A DNA stretch of 64,000 nt from Arcicella gelida (GTDB lineage: Bacteria; Bacteroidota; Bacteroidia; Cytophagales; Spirosomataceae). The DNA lies in assembly GCF_034931025.1 (NCBI RefSeq), contig NZ_JAYGIL010000026.1:1-64000 (forward strand), written 5' to 3'. Of this stretch, positions 37,725 to 47,471 are shown in pieces (positions within the stretch are counted from its first letter, which is position 1; the number at the start of each line of letters is the position of its first letter). The position numbers and the translations under genes were made by a program. The notes below the pieces were generated by a model. The model saw nothing but the letters and a program-made list of their open reading frames with translations, did no database searches and was not told the DNA's origin.

Positions 37725-39572
37725 ATGAAAAAGAAATATATTTTATGGTCGGCACTTTGTTCTATGCTTGCTTTGGCAAGTTGCGAAAGTGTGTTAGATA
37801 AAACAGACTTAGGGGGCGCCTCGCCTGATTTAATCTCAGGGGATTCTGTATTAGCCAATATTGCACTAAATTATGTGTACAACCAAAATTTACCTAACTG
37901 GGGTGGTGTAACAGATGTAACTGGTTTAGGTGGTAGTGTCTATTCTGAAGAATCATTTAATCAGGGAAGTTCAGCGAATAAATACTTAGAAGGAACAATT
38001 ACTGCAACAGACGTTACTGATTTTGGAACTTCTTTGAATGCAACCAATAATTATGGAAAAATAAGAACCATCAATTCTTTTATTTATGATTTAGGGTCTG
38101 ATAAATTAATGGATAATGGTGCTAAAAATAGATTATTGGCTCAAGCATACTTTTTTAGAGCTTGGCGATATTTTGAATTAGTGAAACTGTATGGCGGTGT
38201 TCCTTTAGTATTAACACCACAAGATGCAGTTGGTGACGAAGCTCGTGATGCAACTTTTATCCCAAGAAATTCAACAACTCAGTGTTACACACAAATGGCA
38301 GCAGATTTAGATACTGCCATTAAATATCTGCCATCTGTTTGGCAAACGCCATCGGCAAACTGGGGTAGAATTACAAAAGGTGCAGCTGCTGCTTTGAAAG
38401 GAAGAGTATTATTGTATGCTGCAAGTCCACAATTTAATCCTAATGATGTTGCTGCAAAATGGCAAACAGCTTATGATGCAAACAAGCAAGCTTTTGATAT
38501 TCTTACTGCCAGTGGTTCAAAGCTTTTTGCTGACTATGGAAAAATGTGGTTCACAGAAGTAGGAAACACTGAGGCTGTTTTTATTACAGGTTTTAATAAT
38601 TCGCAAGGTGATCAGCAAAGAAGAAACAATGGTTGGGAAGCAAGTACTCGCCCAAAATACTCAACAGGTTCTGGCGGTGGTTCTAACATCCCTTCATGGG
38701 ATTTAGTGAAAGCATATCCGATGAAAGATGGTAAAAAACCTGGAGCTTCTACAAAATATACTTATTCAGACCAATTATTCTATAAAGATCGTGATCCAAG
38801 ATTTGAAAAAACAATTGCTTACAATGGCTGTACTTGGCCTATGACTAATGTTACAAACAATAGATTATGGACTTACATTCAATTAAATACACAAACAAAT
38901 AAATACTTTTCAGTAGAAAATGGTTCAATCAATGTAAGTAATACAGGTTTTTATTGTCGTAAAGCTTTACAAACTTCTGATGTTGCAACTTCACCTATTG
39001 ATGCTTCAAATACTATTTATTCTGGAACAGACTGGATGGAAATTCGTTTTGCAGAAGTATTATTAAACTTAGCTGAAGCAGCGACTGGAGTGGGAAGATT
39101 AGACGAAGCTTATACGCAATTAAAAGCAGTTCGTGCTAGAGCAGGAATTGAAGCAGGAACAGATGGATTGTATGGTTTAAAAGCAAATATGACTCGTGCC
39201 GAAATGTTTTCTGCCATTTTAGATGAAAGACAAGTAGAATTTGCTTTTGAAGGAAAACGTTTCTGGGATTTAAGACGTTGGAAATTGCTTGAAAAAACAT
39301 TCAACGGAACTAAAGGGACTAAGGTTGAAATCAAACTTAAAACGACAGGAGTCCCTTCTGATTTCACAGCTACTCGTGATGGAATGAAGTTGGACGATGT
39401 CTATACAAACTACTTTACAGTAACATTAACGCCAAACGGATTAATGTCAAGACCAGCAATTGCTTGGAAACCAGAGTATTATTTTTTCCCAATTCCAACA
39501 GGAGCATTGAATAATAATCCATTGATTATACAAAATAATACTTGGGGTGGTTCGTTTGACCCTTTACAATAA
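37725..39572 (+). CDS. SusD/RagB-family outer-membrane lipoprotein (PUL2)
   Basis: Surface lid protein of 615 residues with lipobox Cys20 (ALASC). It has the family's N-terminal TPR part (LLAQAYFFRAWRYFELVKLYGGVPL) and C-terminal part (RQVEFAFEGKRFWDLRRW). It forms a pair with the susC gene 75 bp upstream. The sequence shows no direct sign of the ligand. A strong terminator follows at 39603-39634, so this pair is a separate transcript from the PL1 gene. Confidence 0.95.
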   Translation: MKKKYILWSALCSMLALASCESVLDKTDLGGASPDLISGDSVLANIALNYVYNQNLPNWGGVTDVTGLGGSVYSEESFNQGSSANKYLEGTITATDVTDFGTSLNATNNYGKIRTINSFIYDLGSDKLMDNGAKNRLLAQAYFFRAWRYFELVKLYGGVPLVLTPQDAVGDEARDATFIPRNSTTQCYTQMAADLDTAIKYLPSVWQTPSANWGRITKGAAAALKGRVLLYAASPQFNPNDVAAKWQTAYDANKQAFDILTASGSKLFADYGKMWFTEVGNTEAVFITGFNNSQGDQQRRNNGWEASTRPKYSTGSGGGSNIPSWDLVKAYPMKDGKKPGASTKYTYSDQLFYKDRDPRFEKTIAYNGCTWPMTNVTNNRLWTYIQLNTQTNKYFSVENGSINVSNTGFYCRKALQTSDVATSPIDASNTIYSGTDWMEIRFAEVLLNLAEAATGVGRLDEAYTQLKAVRARAGIEAGTDGLYGLKANMTRAEMFSAILDERQVEFAFEGKRFWDLRRWKLLEKTFNGTKGTKVEIKLKTTGVPSDFTATRDGMKLDDVYTNYFTVTLTPNGLMSRPAIAWKPEYYFFPIPTGALNNNPLIIQNNTWGGSFDPLQ

Positions 39573-39602
39573 ATTTGATTAAATCTTTTGATATTATATT
39601 TT

Positions 39603-39634
39603 AATGAAGGCTTCATTTGAAGCCTTCATTTTTT
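39603..39634 (+). terminator. Terminator after PUL2 susD
   Basis: AATGAAGGCTTC (39603-39614) and GAAGCCTTCATT (39619-39630) form a perfect 12-bp stem with a 4-nt loop, followed by TTTT and then GTTTT. Confidence 0.88.
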
Positions 39635-39690
39635 GTTTTACTTGTCCTGTTCTATCTTGCTTTTATCATAAAAAAAGAACATTTATTTGA

Positions 39691-39755
39691 GATAATATCC
39701 TACATAAAATTGAAAATTTTTTATATATTAATCTCAATAATTAGTACTAATTTTG
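39691..39755 (+). promoter_or_regulatory. PUL2 promoter B (PL1 gene), conserved 57-bp element
   Basis: GATAATAT (39691-39698) and TAATTTTG (39748-39755) begin 57 bp apart, as in promoters A and C, with the shared TTGA-AA between. The PL1 ATG is 137 bp beyond the box. No TTTG -33 box is seen at the normal distance, which suggests activation through the upstream box. The rest of the 319-bp gap (39573-39891) holds only the terminator of susD. Confidence 0.6.
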
Positions 39756-39891
39756 GAAATAATATACTTTTTTAGCTAATTGTCGTTATTGGTCTAGCAA
39801 AAGTTTTCATAAACGTAACATGCTTAGTTTTGATGGTCTAAAAAGTAGTTTTTTGGCTGATAATCAAGACTAAATTTATTAATAATCATTC

Positions 39892-41532
39892 ATGAAAAAA
39901 ATGTCTTTCTCAACGATACTCCGAGTAGTATTGGTTTTGTTAACAGTACAGCAATCGGTTGTGGCACAGTATCCACAGATTCCTGCCGATGTCCAAAAAC
40001 AAAGTGACTCGTTGCTCAATGCAGCTAGAAAACAATCTGATATTGCTTGGCAACAGGCTTTGCCAATTATTCAAAAAGAATCTCGTGAAGGTAAACCGTA
40101 TATTCCTTGGGCGGCTCGTCCTATAGATTTACCACAGGCTAACATTCCTGCTTTCCCAGGTGCTGAAGGCGGTGGTGCTTACTCTTTTGGCGGTCGTGGT
40201 GGTAAAGTATATGTGGTAACAAGTCTTGAAGATAATGGTCCAGGTTCATTGCGTGAAGCTTGTGAAAAAGGTGGTGCAAGAACAATTGTATTCAACGTTT
40301 CAGGTATTATCCGATTAAAAACACCCCTAATTATTCGTGCTCCTTATATTACGATTGCTGGTCAAACAGCGCCAGGTGATGGAATTTGTGTAGCTGGGGA
40401 ATCAGTTTGGATTAATACGCACGATGTTATAATTCGTTTTATGCGTTTCAGAAGAGGCGAAACAGCTGTTGGTCGTCGTGATGATTCAATCGGCGGAAAC
40501 CCAATCGGAAATATCATGATTGACCACGTTTCAGCAAGTTGGGGTTTAGATGAAAATATGTCGATGTATCGCCACATGTATAATGATAGCACAGGAAAAA
40601 TTGAAGATAAATTGCCAACCGTAAATATTACCATCCAAAACTCAATTTTCTCCGAAGCTTTAGATACTTGGAATCACGCTTTTGGAAGTACTTTGGGTGG
40701 TGAAAACTGTACATTCATGAGAAACCTTTGGGCAGATAATGCAGGACGTAATCCATCAATTGGTTGGTTTGGTATTTTCAACTTTGTAAACAACGTGATG
40801 TTTAACTGGGTACATCGTTCAACAGATGGCGGAGATTACCGAGCAATGTACAATATTATCAATAACTATTACAAACCAGGGCCGCTTACTCCGAAGGATT
40901 CTCCAATTGGTTATCGTATTCTGAAACCAGAAGCTGGAAGAAGTAAATTAGGTTATTTAACATTTGGTCGTGCTTATGTGAATGGAAATATCATGGAAGG
41001 CAACGAACGAGTTACGAAAGATAACTGGGATGGTGGAGTACAAGTAGAAAATTTCCCGAACGCAGATAAATATACGGTAGATATGAAATGGAATGAACCA
41101 TTACCAATGCCTAAATTAACGATTCTTCCCGCTACTCAAGCTCGTGATTATGTATTGGCAAATGCTGGAGCAACTTTACCTATCAGAGATGCTGTTGATA
41201 CTCGTGTTATCGAACAAGTTCGTACAGGTAAAATCACTTATAAAGAAGATGTTAAATTGCCAGAAACACAATTTAAGCATCGTCGTTTACCAATTGATTC
41301 TTACAAAAATGGTATCATTACTGATATTAACCAAGTAGGAGGATACCCAGTTTATAAAGGAACGCCTTATAAAGATTCAGACAGCGATGGAATGCCAGAT
41401 GCTTGGGAATTGAAAAATGGATTGAACCCGAAAGATGCTTCTGATGCTGCAAAAGACAGAAACAAAGATGGTTATACCAATATCGAAGAATATTTAAACA
41501 GTGTTGTGAGCTTAAAATCAGTAAAACCATAA
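39892..41532 (+). CDS. Pectate lyase-like enzyme (PL1-type beta-helix)
   Basis: Exported 546-residue protein with signal peptide (VLVLLTVQQSVVAQ). The catalytic right-handed beta-helix opens with IPAFPGAEGGGAYSFGGRGG (about 84-103) and GPGSLREACEKGG, as in Bacteroidota PL1 (often subfamily 2) enzymes. IMIDHVSASWGLDENMS is a typical calcium/catalytic-side motif. A C-terminal calcium-binding thrombospondin-3-like segment (DSDSDGMPDAWELKNGLNP) ends the protein. It is probably a homogalacturonan or rhamnogalacturonan backbone lyase. It has its own promoter and terminator. Confidence 0.85.
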   Translation: MKKMSFSTILRVVLVLLTVQQSVVAQYPQIPADVQKQSDSLLNAARKQSDIAWQQALPIIQKESREGKPYIPWAARPIDLPQANIPAFPGAEGGGAYSFGGRGGKVYVVTSLEDNGPGSLREACEKGGARTIVFNVSGIIRLKTPLIIRAPYITIAGQTAPGDGICVAGESVWINTHDVIIRFMRFRRGETAVGRRDDSIGGNPIGNIMIDHVSASWGLDENMSMYRHMYNDSTGKIEDKLPTVNITIQNSIFSEALDTWNHAFGSTLGGENCTFMRNLWADNAGRNPSIGWFGIFNFVNNVMFNWVHRSTDGGDYRAMYNIINNYYKPGPLTPKDSPIGYRILKPEAGRSKLGYLTFGRAYVNGNIMEGNERVTKDNWDGGVQVENFPNADKYTVDMKWNEPLPMPKLTILPATQARDYVLANAGATLPIRDAVDTRVIEQVRTGKITYKEDVKLPETQFKHRRLPIDSYKNGIITDINQVGGYPVYKGTPYKDSDSDGMPDAWELKNGLNPKDASDAAKDRNKDGYTNIEEYLNSVVSLKSVKP

Positions 41533-41554
41533 TAGCGTGTCCTGAAAGAGTAGG

Positions 41555-41584
41555 AGGGAGATTGTTAAATCAGTCTCCCTTTTA
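41555..41584 (+). terminator. Terminator after the PL1 gene
   Basis: AGGGAGATTG (41555-41564) and CAGTCTCCCT (41571-41580) form a 10-bp stem with one G-U pair and a 6-nt loop, followed by a TTTTA tail. Confidence 0.78.
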
Positions 41585-41798
41585 TTTTTTTGAATATTCT
41601 GTAAGAAATTAGCTAAAATATGAATACTATTTTTTGATGATAACCCTAGACATTCTACAGTTAAAAATGATAATAGATTACTGGTTTTCAGGTGATATGG
41701 TAGTATTTTGAGAAATTATAGGTAAAAAATTTAGAAAAAGCAGGTTTCTTTTACTTCCTTTGACCTGATTTGTAGGGTGATTTTATAAGAAAAGATTT

Positions 41799-41863
41799 GA
41801 TAATATTGTATAATAGCTTGAGAAAATGATATAAATACATGAGATTGATTCTTTCTAATTTTG
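41799..41863 (+). promoter_or_regulatory. PUL2 promoter C (large hydrolase operon), conserved 57-bp element
   Basis: GATAATAT (41799-41806) and TAATTTTG (41856-41863) begin 57 bp apart. The intervening sequence keeps the TA-A pattern and a TTGA-AA block as in A and B. The ATG at 41999 is 136 bp beyond the box, matching the 137 bp of promoter B. This supports 41999, not 41924, as the start of the first operon gene. The remaining gap from 41585 to 41798 is AT-rich and shows nothing else. Confidence 0.6.
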
Positions 41864-41998
41864 TATTGAAGTATAGAAATAGCAAAATAATAAATCAAAT
41901 AAATTATATTCTTTGACGAACTTATGGCTATTCTTAAATTATTGCTTAATTGTAAGCGAATGTTAAAAAGATTGATTGGTAGAAATTACCCAAGCAAT

Positions 41999-44900
41999 AT
42001 GGCGTGTTTAAAATATAAAATATCATTTATCCTTACTGCTATTTTATTGAGCAGCTTTCAACTTTTTGCACAAAAGCCAAAAGTTGAAAAGCCTCTTCCG
42101 CCAGTTTATCTTGGGGCTAATTCAACAATGGCTTATACTCCTGATGCCCAAGGTAATCGAATCCCAGATTTTTCATATTGTGGTTATATGGCAGGCGAAC
42201 AAGTCATTCCTACAGTTGACATAAAAGTAATTGTTCCAGCCAAAGCGGGTGATGCAACACTTCGAATTCAATCTGCAATAGATTATGTAGCTACTTTAAC
42301 TCCCGATAAAGATGGATTTCGTGGAGTAGTTTTATTGGAAAAGGGAGTATTTGAAGTATCAGGCAGTTTAAAAATAAATACTTCAGGAATTGTTTTACGT
42401 GGAAGTGGAATCTCTGAAACTACTATTATTGGTGCTGGTGAAAGTCGTGAAAATTTGATTACGATTGCAGGAAAAAATGATAAAGTAAAAGAAGCCGAAG
42501 AGAAAATAATCAATAATTATGTGCCTGTTAATTCAGCTAAAGTAAAGGTTGAGCTTGCCAGCAATTATAAAATTGGAGATAAAGTAATAATTCATCGTCC
42601 TTCAACAAAAGAATGGATTGAGAAATTAGGAGCTGACCATTTTGGCGGTGGCGTAACAGCTTTAGGTTGGAAAGCTGGTCAGCGAGATATTTTTTGGGAT
42701 AGAACCATTATCGCCATCGACGGCAATGAAATTACTTTAGACGTTCCTCTTACCACAGCTTTAGATGAAAATTATGGTGGGGGATTTATTTCAAAATATA
42801 CATGGAATGGAAGAATAGCTCAGTCTGGTGTAGAGAATCTTAGTCTGGAATCAACTTTTGATGCTACAAATCCCAAAGATGAAGACCATCGTTGGGTGGC
42901 GATTGCCTTTGAAAATATTACTGACGCTTGGGTTCGACAAGTTACTTTCAAACATTTTGCAGGTTCTGCCGTAAATGTGTTGGAAACGGCAAAAAGAATT
43001 ACCGTTGAAGATTGTCAATCTTTAGCTCCAATTTCTGAAATCGGCGGTCAGCGTCGTTTTACTTTCTTTACTACTGGTCAGCAAACGCTTTTCCAAAGAC
43101 TATACTCCGAATTTGGGTATCATGATTTTTCGGTTGGTTTTTGTGCTGCTGGACCAAACGCTTTTGTTCAATGCGAAGCACATTTACCTTTTAGCTTTAG
43201 TGGAACAATAGATAGTTGGGCTTCAGGAGTTCTGTTTGATATTGTCAATATCGACGGACAAGCTTTGAGTTACGCCAATCGTGGACAAGACGGACAAGGT
43301 GCAGGTTGGACAGCCGCCAACTCTGTTTTTTGGCAATGTTCAGCTTCAAGGGTGGATTGTTTTCAAGCACCAACCGCACAAAATTGGGCATTTGGTACTT
43401 GGTCGCAATTTACTGGAAATGGTTATTGGGATATGTCTAACGAACATATCAATCCAAGAAGTTTGTATTATGCTCAGTTGAAAGATAGAATTGGTTCGAA
43501 ATTAGTCAACAGAGCCATTTTATTACCTGTACTTTCAGAAGCTTCAAGTAGTCCAAAAGTAGAAGTAGCAATGGCTTTGACGAAACAAGCAGAAAATCCA
43601 GCCCAAACACTTCAAGAATTCATCGCTCAAGCAGCGACTAGAGAAAACATTCCTACGCAAGCCAATGTATCAACCATTGACCAAATCGGCATCAAAAAAG
43701 TAAATCCAATCAAAAAATCTGACGTTTTACAAATTAAAAATGGCAAACTAATTCGTGGTAATATTCTTGTTTCAGGTAGAAAGCAAGAAGTACCTTGGTG
43801 GTCTGGAAGTGCCAGACCTTATGCTTTAGAAAATGTCAAAGTACATATTACTCGTTTCGTTCCGGGACAAACGGGCAAAGGTTTGACGGATAATTTAGAA
43901 ACGTTGACGGATTGGATGAAGGAAAATAACGTAAGTGCCATCGACCATAATTATGGACTTTGGTATGAACGCCGCCGTGATGACCATGAACGAATCCGCA
44001 GAATTGATGGCGATGTTTGGCCGCCATTTTATGAATTACCTTTTGCTAGAAGTGGGAAAGAAACAGCTTACGATGGCTTAAGTAAATACGATTTAACAAA
44101 ATACAATAAATGGTATTGGAATAGGCTGAAACAATTTGCTGATTTAGCTGACCAAAAAGGATTATTACTAATACACCAAAATTACTTTCAACACAATATT
44201 ATTGAAGCTGGCGCACATTATGCCGATTTCCCGTGGCGACCAGCCAATAATATTAACAATACTGGTTTCCCAGAACCAGTACCTTATGCGGGCGATAAGC
44301 GGATTTTTATGGCTGAACAGTTTTATGATGTTTCGAATCCTGTTCGTCGAGAAATTCATAGAGCTTATATCCGTAAATGTCTTGAAAATTTTAAAGAAAA
44401 CTCTGGCGTGATTCAGCTTATTGGCGCTGAATACACTGGGCCATTACACTTTGTTCAGTTTTGGATAGATGTGATTAAAGAATGGGAAAAAGAAACAGGC
44501 AAAAGAGTAATTGTTGGTTTAAGTACTACTAAAGATGTACAAGATTCCATTTTAGCCGATAAAGAAAGAGCAGCTGTAATTGATGTAATCGATATTCGTT
44601 ATTGGCATTTTCAAGCAAATGGAAAGACTTATGAACCGCTGGGAGGGCAAAATTTAGCCCCACGCCAACATGCAAGATTGTTGAATCCTAAAAAAAGCTC
44701 GTTCGAACAAGTATATCGTGCCGTAAATGAATACAAACAAAAATTTCCAGAGAAAGCAGTGATGTATTCTGCCGATAGTTTTGATGCAATGGGTTGGGCA
44801 GTTTTAATGGCAGGTGGTTCTCTACCAAATATTCCTGTTGTTCAAAATCCACAATTTTTACAAGATGTAGCGACAATGAAACCTATTGAATTGACTGAAA

Positions 44901-45139
44901 AAACTGCCAATCAATGGGCAATGACTAATCCTGAAAAAGGCTTTTTAATTTATAATGAAGGACAAAATGCCGTTAAACTTGATTTAACCCAACAAAAAGC
45001 AACTTTCAAAGTAAGTTATATCAATCCTAAAACGGGTGAAATTAGCAAACAGGAAGACAAAGTAAAAGGCGGTAAAACGATTCAACTAAACAATAAATCC
45101 TCTGAAACAACAGTCATTTGGCTTAGAAAAATATCATGA
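41999..45139 (+). CDS. Exported DUF6298-type beta-helix protein
   Basis: Large exported protein, 1046 residues from ATG 41999; an upstream ATG (41924) would precede the signal peptide. The N-terminal half (about 60-470) is a right-handed beta-helix starting at DFSYCGYMAGEQVIP, with GVVLLEKGVFEVSGSLKIN and GIVLRGSGISETTII. After a linker, the C-terminal half (about 590-1000) resembles a TIM-barrel-like DUF6298 domain with aromatic motifs DHNYGLWYERRRDDHERI and DVIDIRYWHFQANGKTYE. It begins the main operon and overlaps the next gene by ATGA. Pectin binding or lyase/hydrolase action is likely, but the reaction is unknown. Confidence 0.75.
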   Translation: MACLKYKISFILTAILLSSFQLFAQKPKVEKPLPPVYLGANSTMAYTPDAQGNRIPDFSYCGYMAGEQVIPTVDIKVIVPAKAGDATLRIQSAIDYVATLTPDKDGFRGVVLLEKGVFEVSGSLKINTSGIVLRGSGISETTIIGAGESRENLITIAGKNDKVKEAEEKIINNYVPVNSAKVKVELASNYKIGDKVIIHRPSTKEWIEKLGADHFGGGVTALGWKAGQRDIFWDRTIIAIDGNEITLDVPLTTALDENYGGGFISKYTWNGRIAQSGVENLSLESTFDATNPKDEDHRWVAIAFENITDAWVRQVTFKHFAGSAVNVLETAKRITVEDCQSLAPISEIGGQRRFTFFTTGQQTLFQRLYSEFGYHDFSVGFCAAGPNAFVQCEAHLPFSFSGTIDSWASGVLFDIVNIDGQALSYANRGQDGQGAGWTAANSVFWQCSASRVDCFQAPTAQNWAFGTWSQFTGNGYWDMSNEHINPRSLYYAQLKDRIGSKLVNRAILLPVLSEASSSPKVEVAMALTKQAENPAQTLQEFIAQAATRENIPTQANVSTIDQIGIKKVNPIKKSDVLQIKNGKLIRGNILVSGRKQEVPWWSGSARPYALENVKVHITRFVPGQTGKGLTDNLETLTDWMKENNVSAIDHNYGLWYERRRDDHERIRRIDGDVWPPFYELPFARSGKETAYDGLSKYDLTKYNKWYWNRLKQFADLADQKGLLLIHQNYFQHNIIEAGAHYADFPWRPANNINNTGFPEPVPYAGDKRIFMAEQFYDVSNPVRREIHRAYIRKCLENFKENSGVIQLIGAEYTGPLHFVQFWIDVIKEWEKETGKRVIVGLSTTKDVQDSILADKERAAVIDVIDIRYWHFQANGKTYEPLGGQNLAPRQHARLLNPKKSSFEQVYRAVNEYKQKFPEKAVMYSADSFDAMGWAVLMAGGSLPNIPVVQNPQFLQDVATMKPIELTEKTANQWAMTNPEKGFLIYNEGQNAVKLDLTQQKATFKVSYINPKTGEISKQEDKVKGGKTIQLNNKSSETTVIWLRKIS

Positions 45140-46533
45140 TAAATAATTCTCTGCATAAAAAAATAAGTATTCTTTTAAGCTGTTTGATACTGCTTTCGGC
45201 TTGTAATTCTTCCAAATTAGCTGATTTAAAAGTATCAGAAAACGGAAGATTTATTGCGACAAAAGACGGAAAACCATTCTTTTGGCTGGGTGATACAGGT
45301 TGGCTTTTATTCAATAAATTGACTCGTGAAGAAACCGAAACATATCTTGAAGACAGAAAACAAAAAGGTTTTAACGTCATTCAAGTAATGGTTTTGCATA
45401 CCACTGAAGCCGTAAATGCCTATGGAGATTCGGCTTTGGTGAAACATGATGTGGCGAATCCAAAACTTACGGAAGGAAATACTTTTACCAATGAAGAGGA
45501 GTATGATTTTTGGGATCATGTAGATTTTGTAATCAAAAAAGCAGAAGAAAAAGGTATTTATATGGCATTAGTTCCTGTTTGGGGAGGCAATGTAAAAGCT
45601 GGTCATGTTTCACAAAAACAGGCTGAAATATATGCGTCTTTTTTAGCAAATCGTTACAAAAATCAATCAAATATTATTTGGCTAAATGGCGGAGATATTA
45701 AAGGAAGTGACTCATTGGCTGTTTGGAAAAAGATTGGAAAAACCATCAATGATATTGATACAAAGCATTTAATTACTTTTCATCCAAGAGGAAGAACGTC
45801 TTCATCTGATTGGTTTCACAACGAAAATTGGTTGGATTTCAACATGGTTCAATCAGGACATAAATCCTACGAACAAGATACTTCTGCCAATGAGACTCGT
45901 CATTTTGGAGAAGACAATTGGACGTTTATCAACGATGATTATCGCATGAATCCTATCAAACCAACCATTGATGGCGAACCTTCTTACGAAGGAATTCCAC
46001 ACGGTTTGCATGATTCTTTAGCAACAAGATGGACAGCTGATGATGTTCGTCGATATGGATATTGGTCTGTTTTTGCAGGAGCATTTGGTTATACTTACGG
46101 ACAAAACGAAGTAATGCAAATGCACAAAGGTTACTCTAGTTCTACTTCTTTTGGCCCAATAGAAAAATGGTCGGTTGGAATAAAAGCTTTAGGTTCAAGC
46201 CAAATGATTCACTTAAAAAATCTGATGCTTTCAAAACCATTTTTTGATTTTGTACCAGACCAAAGTTTAGTACTTGACCAAGGTTCAAGATATGATTATT
46301 TAATAGTAACAAAGGCGAAAAACACCGCTTTGATTTATACTTATACAGGTAGAAACTTTAAAGTAAATATGGGAAAAATAGCTGGAGAGCAAGTAAAAGC
46401 TTCTTGGTATAGTCCAAGAGATGGGAAAACGCTTGAAATTGGAGTATTCGATAACAAAGGAGAACAGGCATTTAATCCGCCAGCTGAACCTAAAAATGGC
46501 AATGATTGGGTATTAATCTTGGATTCAAAATAG
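45136..46533 (+). CDS. GH140-like (DUF4038) lipoprotein, possible apiosidase
   Basis: Lipoprotein of 465 residues (lipobox Cys23, LLSAC). The DUF4038 TIM barrel starts with GKPFFWLGDTGWLLFNKLT. Candidate catalytic residues are Asp187 in NGGDIKG and Glu281 in TIDGEPSYEG. A C-terminal collagen-binding-like domain carries the late YTYTGRNFKVNMG and SPRDGKTLEIG. GH140 enzymes act on apiose side chains of RG-II. Its ATG overlaps the preceding stop, so translation is probably coupled. Apiosidase specificity is an inference from family; other DUF4038 proteins have other roles. Confidence 0.75.
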   Translation: MINNSLHKKISILLSCLILLSACNSSKLADLKVSENGRFIATKDGKPFFWLGDTGWLLFNKLTREETETYLEDRKQKGFNVIQVMVLHTTEAVNAYGDSALVKHDVANPKLTEGNTFTNEEEYDFWDHVDFVIKKAEEKGIYMALVPVWGGNVKAGHVSQKQAEIYASFLANRYKNQSNIIWLNGGDIKGSDSLAVWKKIGKTINDIDTKHLITFHPRGRTSSSDWFHNENWLDFNMVQSGHKSYEQDTSANETRHFGEDNWTFINDDYRMNPIKPTIDGEPSYEGIPHGLHDSLATRWTADDVRRYGYWSVFAGAFGYTYGQNEVMQMHKGYSSSTSFGPIEKWSVGIKALGSSQMIHLKNLMLSKPFFDFVPDQSLVLDQGSRYDYLIVTKAKNTALIYTYTGRNFKVNMGKIAGEQVKASWYSPRDGKTLEIGVFDNKGEQAFNPPAEPKNGNDWVLILDSK

Positions 46534-46544
46534 CCTAAAATCAA

Positions 46545-47465
46545 ATGAAACGTTTATTCGGAATAGTATTAATTACGCTTTTATTGAGTGCTTGTTCGAA
46601 AGAAGTATATATGTTTAGTTCATTTCACGAACCAGCAACTGACGGACTAAGATTTTTATACAGCGAAAATGGCTATCAATGGAAAGACCTAAATCATGTT
46701 TTTTTGAAACCCAATGTCGGTAATCAAAAAGTAATGCGTGACCCTTCGATTGTACAAGGACCTGATGGCACTTTTCACTTAGTTTGGACAAGTAGCTGGA
46801 AAGGCGATAAAGGTTTTGGTTATGCGAGTTCGAAAGATTTGATTCATTGGTCGGCACAAAAAATGATTCCCGTCATGGAACATGAACCTAATACGGTAAA
46901 TGTTTGGGCGCCAGAATTATTTTACGATGATGAAACAAAACAATTTGTCATTATTTGGGCCTCCTGCATTCCTTTTCGTTTTCCAAAAGCTTTGGAAGCC
47001 GAAGACAATAATCATCGAATGTATTACACAACGACCACCGATTTTAATAATTTTTCGCCGACAAAATTGTTAATCGACCCCAATTTCAGTGTAATTGATG
47101 CCGTAATTGTGAAGCGAAAAGCAAAAGATTATGTCTTGGTTTTAAAAGATAATACTCGCCCAAATAGAAATATTAAAGTAGCATTTGGCGAAAGTGCAAT
47201 TGGACCTTTTACAAATGTTTCAGCACCATTTACTAAAAATTTTACAGAAGGACCCAGTGTTGAAAAGGTAGGAAAAGATTGGCTGATTTATTATGATTCT
47301 TATCAAGATAAAACTTACGGTGCCATGAAAACGGCTGATTTTAAGACTTTTACAGAAGTGTCAGCCCAAACATCAGTTCCAGAAGGACATAAGCACGGAA
47401 CAATTTTCAAAGTAAAAAAACGAATCTTGAAGGCTATTCAGCAAGAGATTCAATCAAAGAAATAA
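46545..47465 (+). CDS. GH43-like lipoprotein, probable arabinofuranosidase
   Basis: Five-bladed propeller lipoprotein of 306 residues with lipobox Cys17 (LLSAC). The GH43 triad can be placed: Asp66 in MRDPSI, Asp185 in VIDAVI and Glu235 in TEGPS. WAPELFYD and YYDSYQDKTYG are typical. An exo-arabinofuranosidase, galactosidase or xylosidase on pectin side chains is plausible. It starts 11 bp after the GH140 stop, in the same operon. The protein is short for GH43 and has no accessory module. Confidence 0.82.
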   Translation: MKRLFGIVLITLLLSACSKEVYMFSSFHEPATDGLRFLYSENGYQWKDLNHVFLKPNVGNQKVMRDPSIVQGPDGTFHLVWTSSWKGDKGFGYASSKDLIHWSAQKMIPVMEHEPNTVNVWAPELFYDDETKQFVIIWASCIPFRFPKALEAEDNNHRMYYTTTTDFNNFSPTKLLIDPNFSVIDAVIVKRKAKDYVLVLKDNTRPNRNIKVAFGESAIGPFTNVSAPFTKNFTEGPSVEKVGKDWLIYYDSYQDKTYGAMKTADFKTFTEVSAQTSVPEGHKHGTIFKVKKRILKAIQQEIQSKK

Positions 47466-47471
47466 ACACAC

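Noticed and set aside
41924..41998. Upstream ATG as start of the DUF6298 protein
   Set aside because: It puts 25 basic residues before the signal peptide and shortens the leader to about 60 bp, unlike promoter B at 137 bp.
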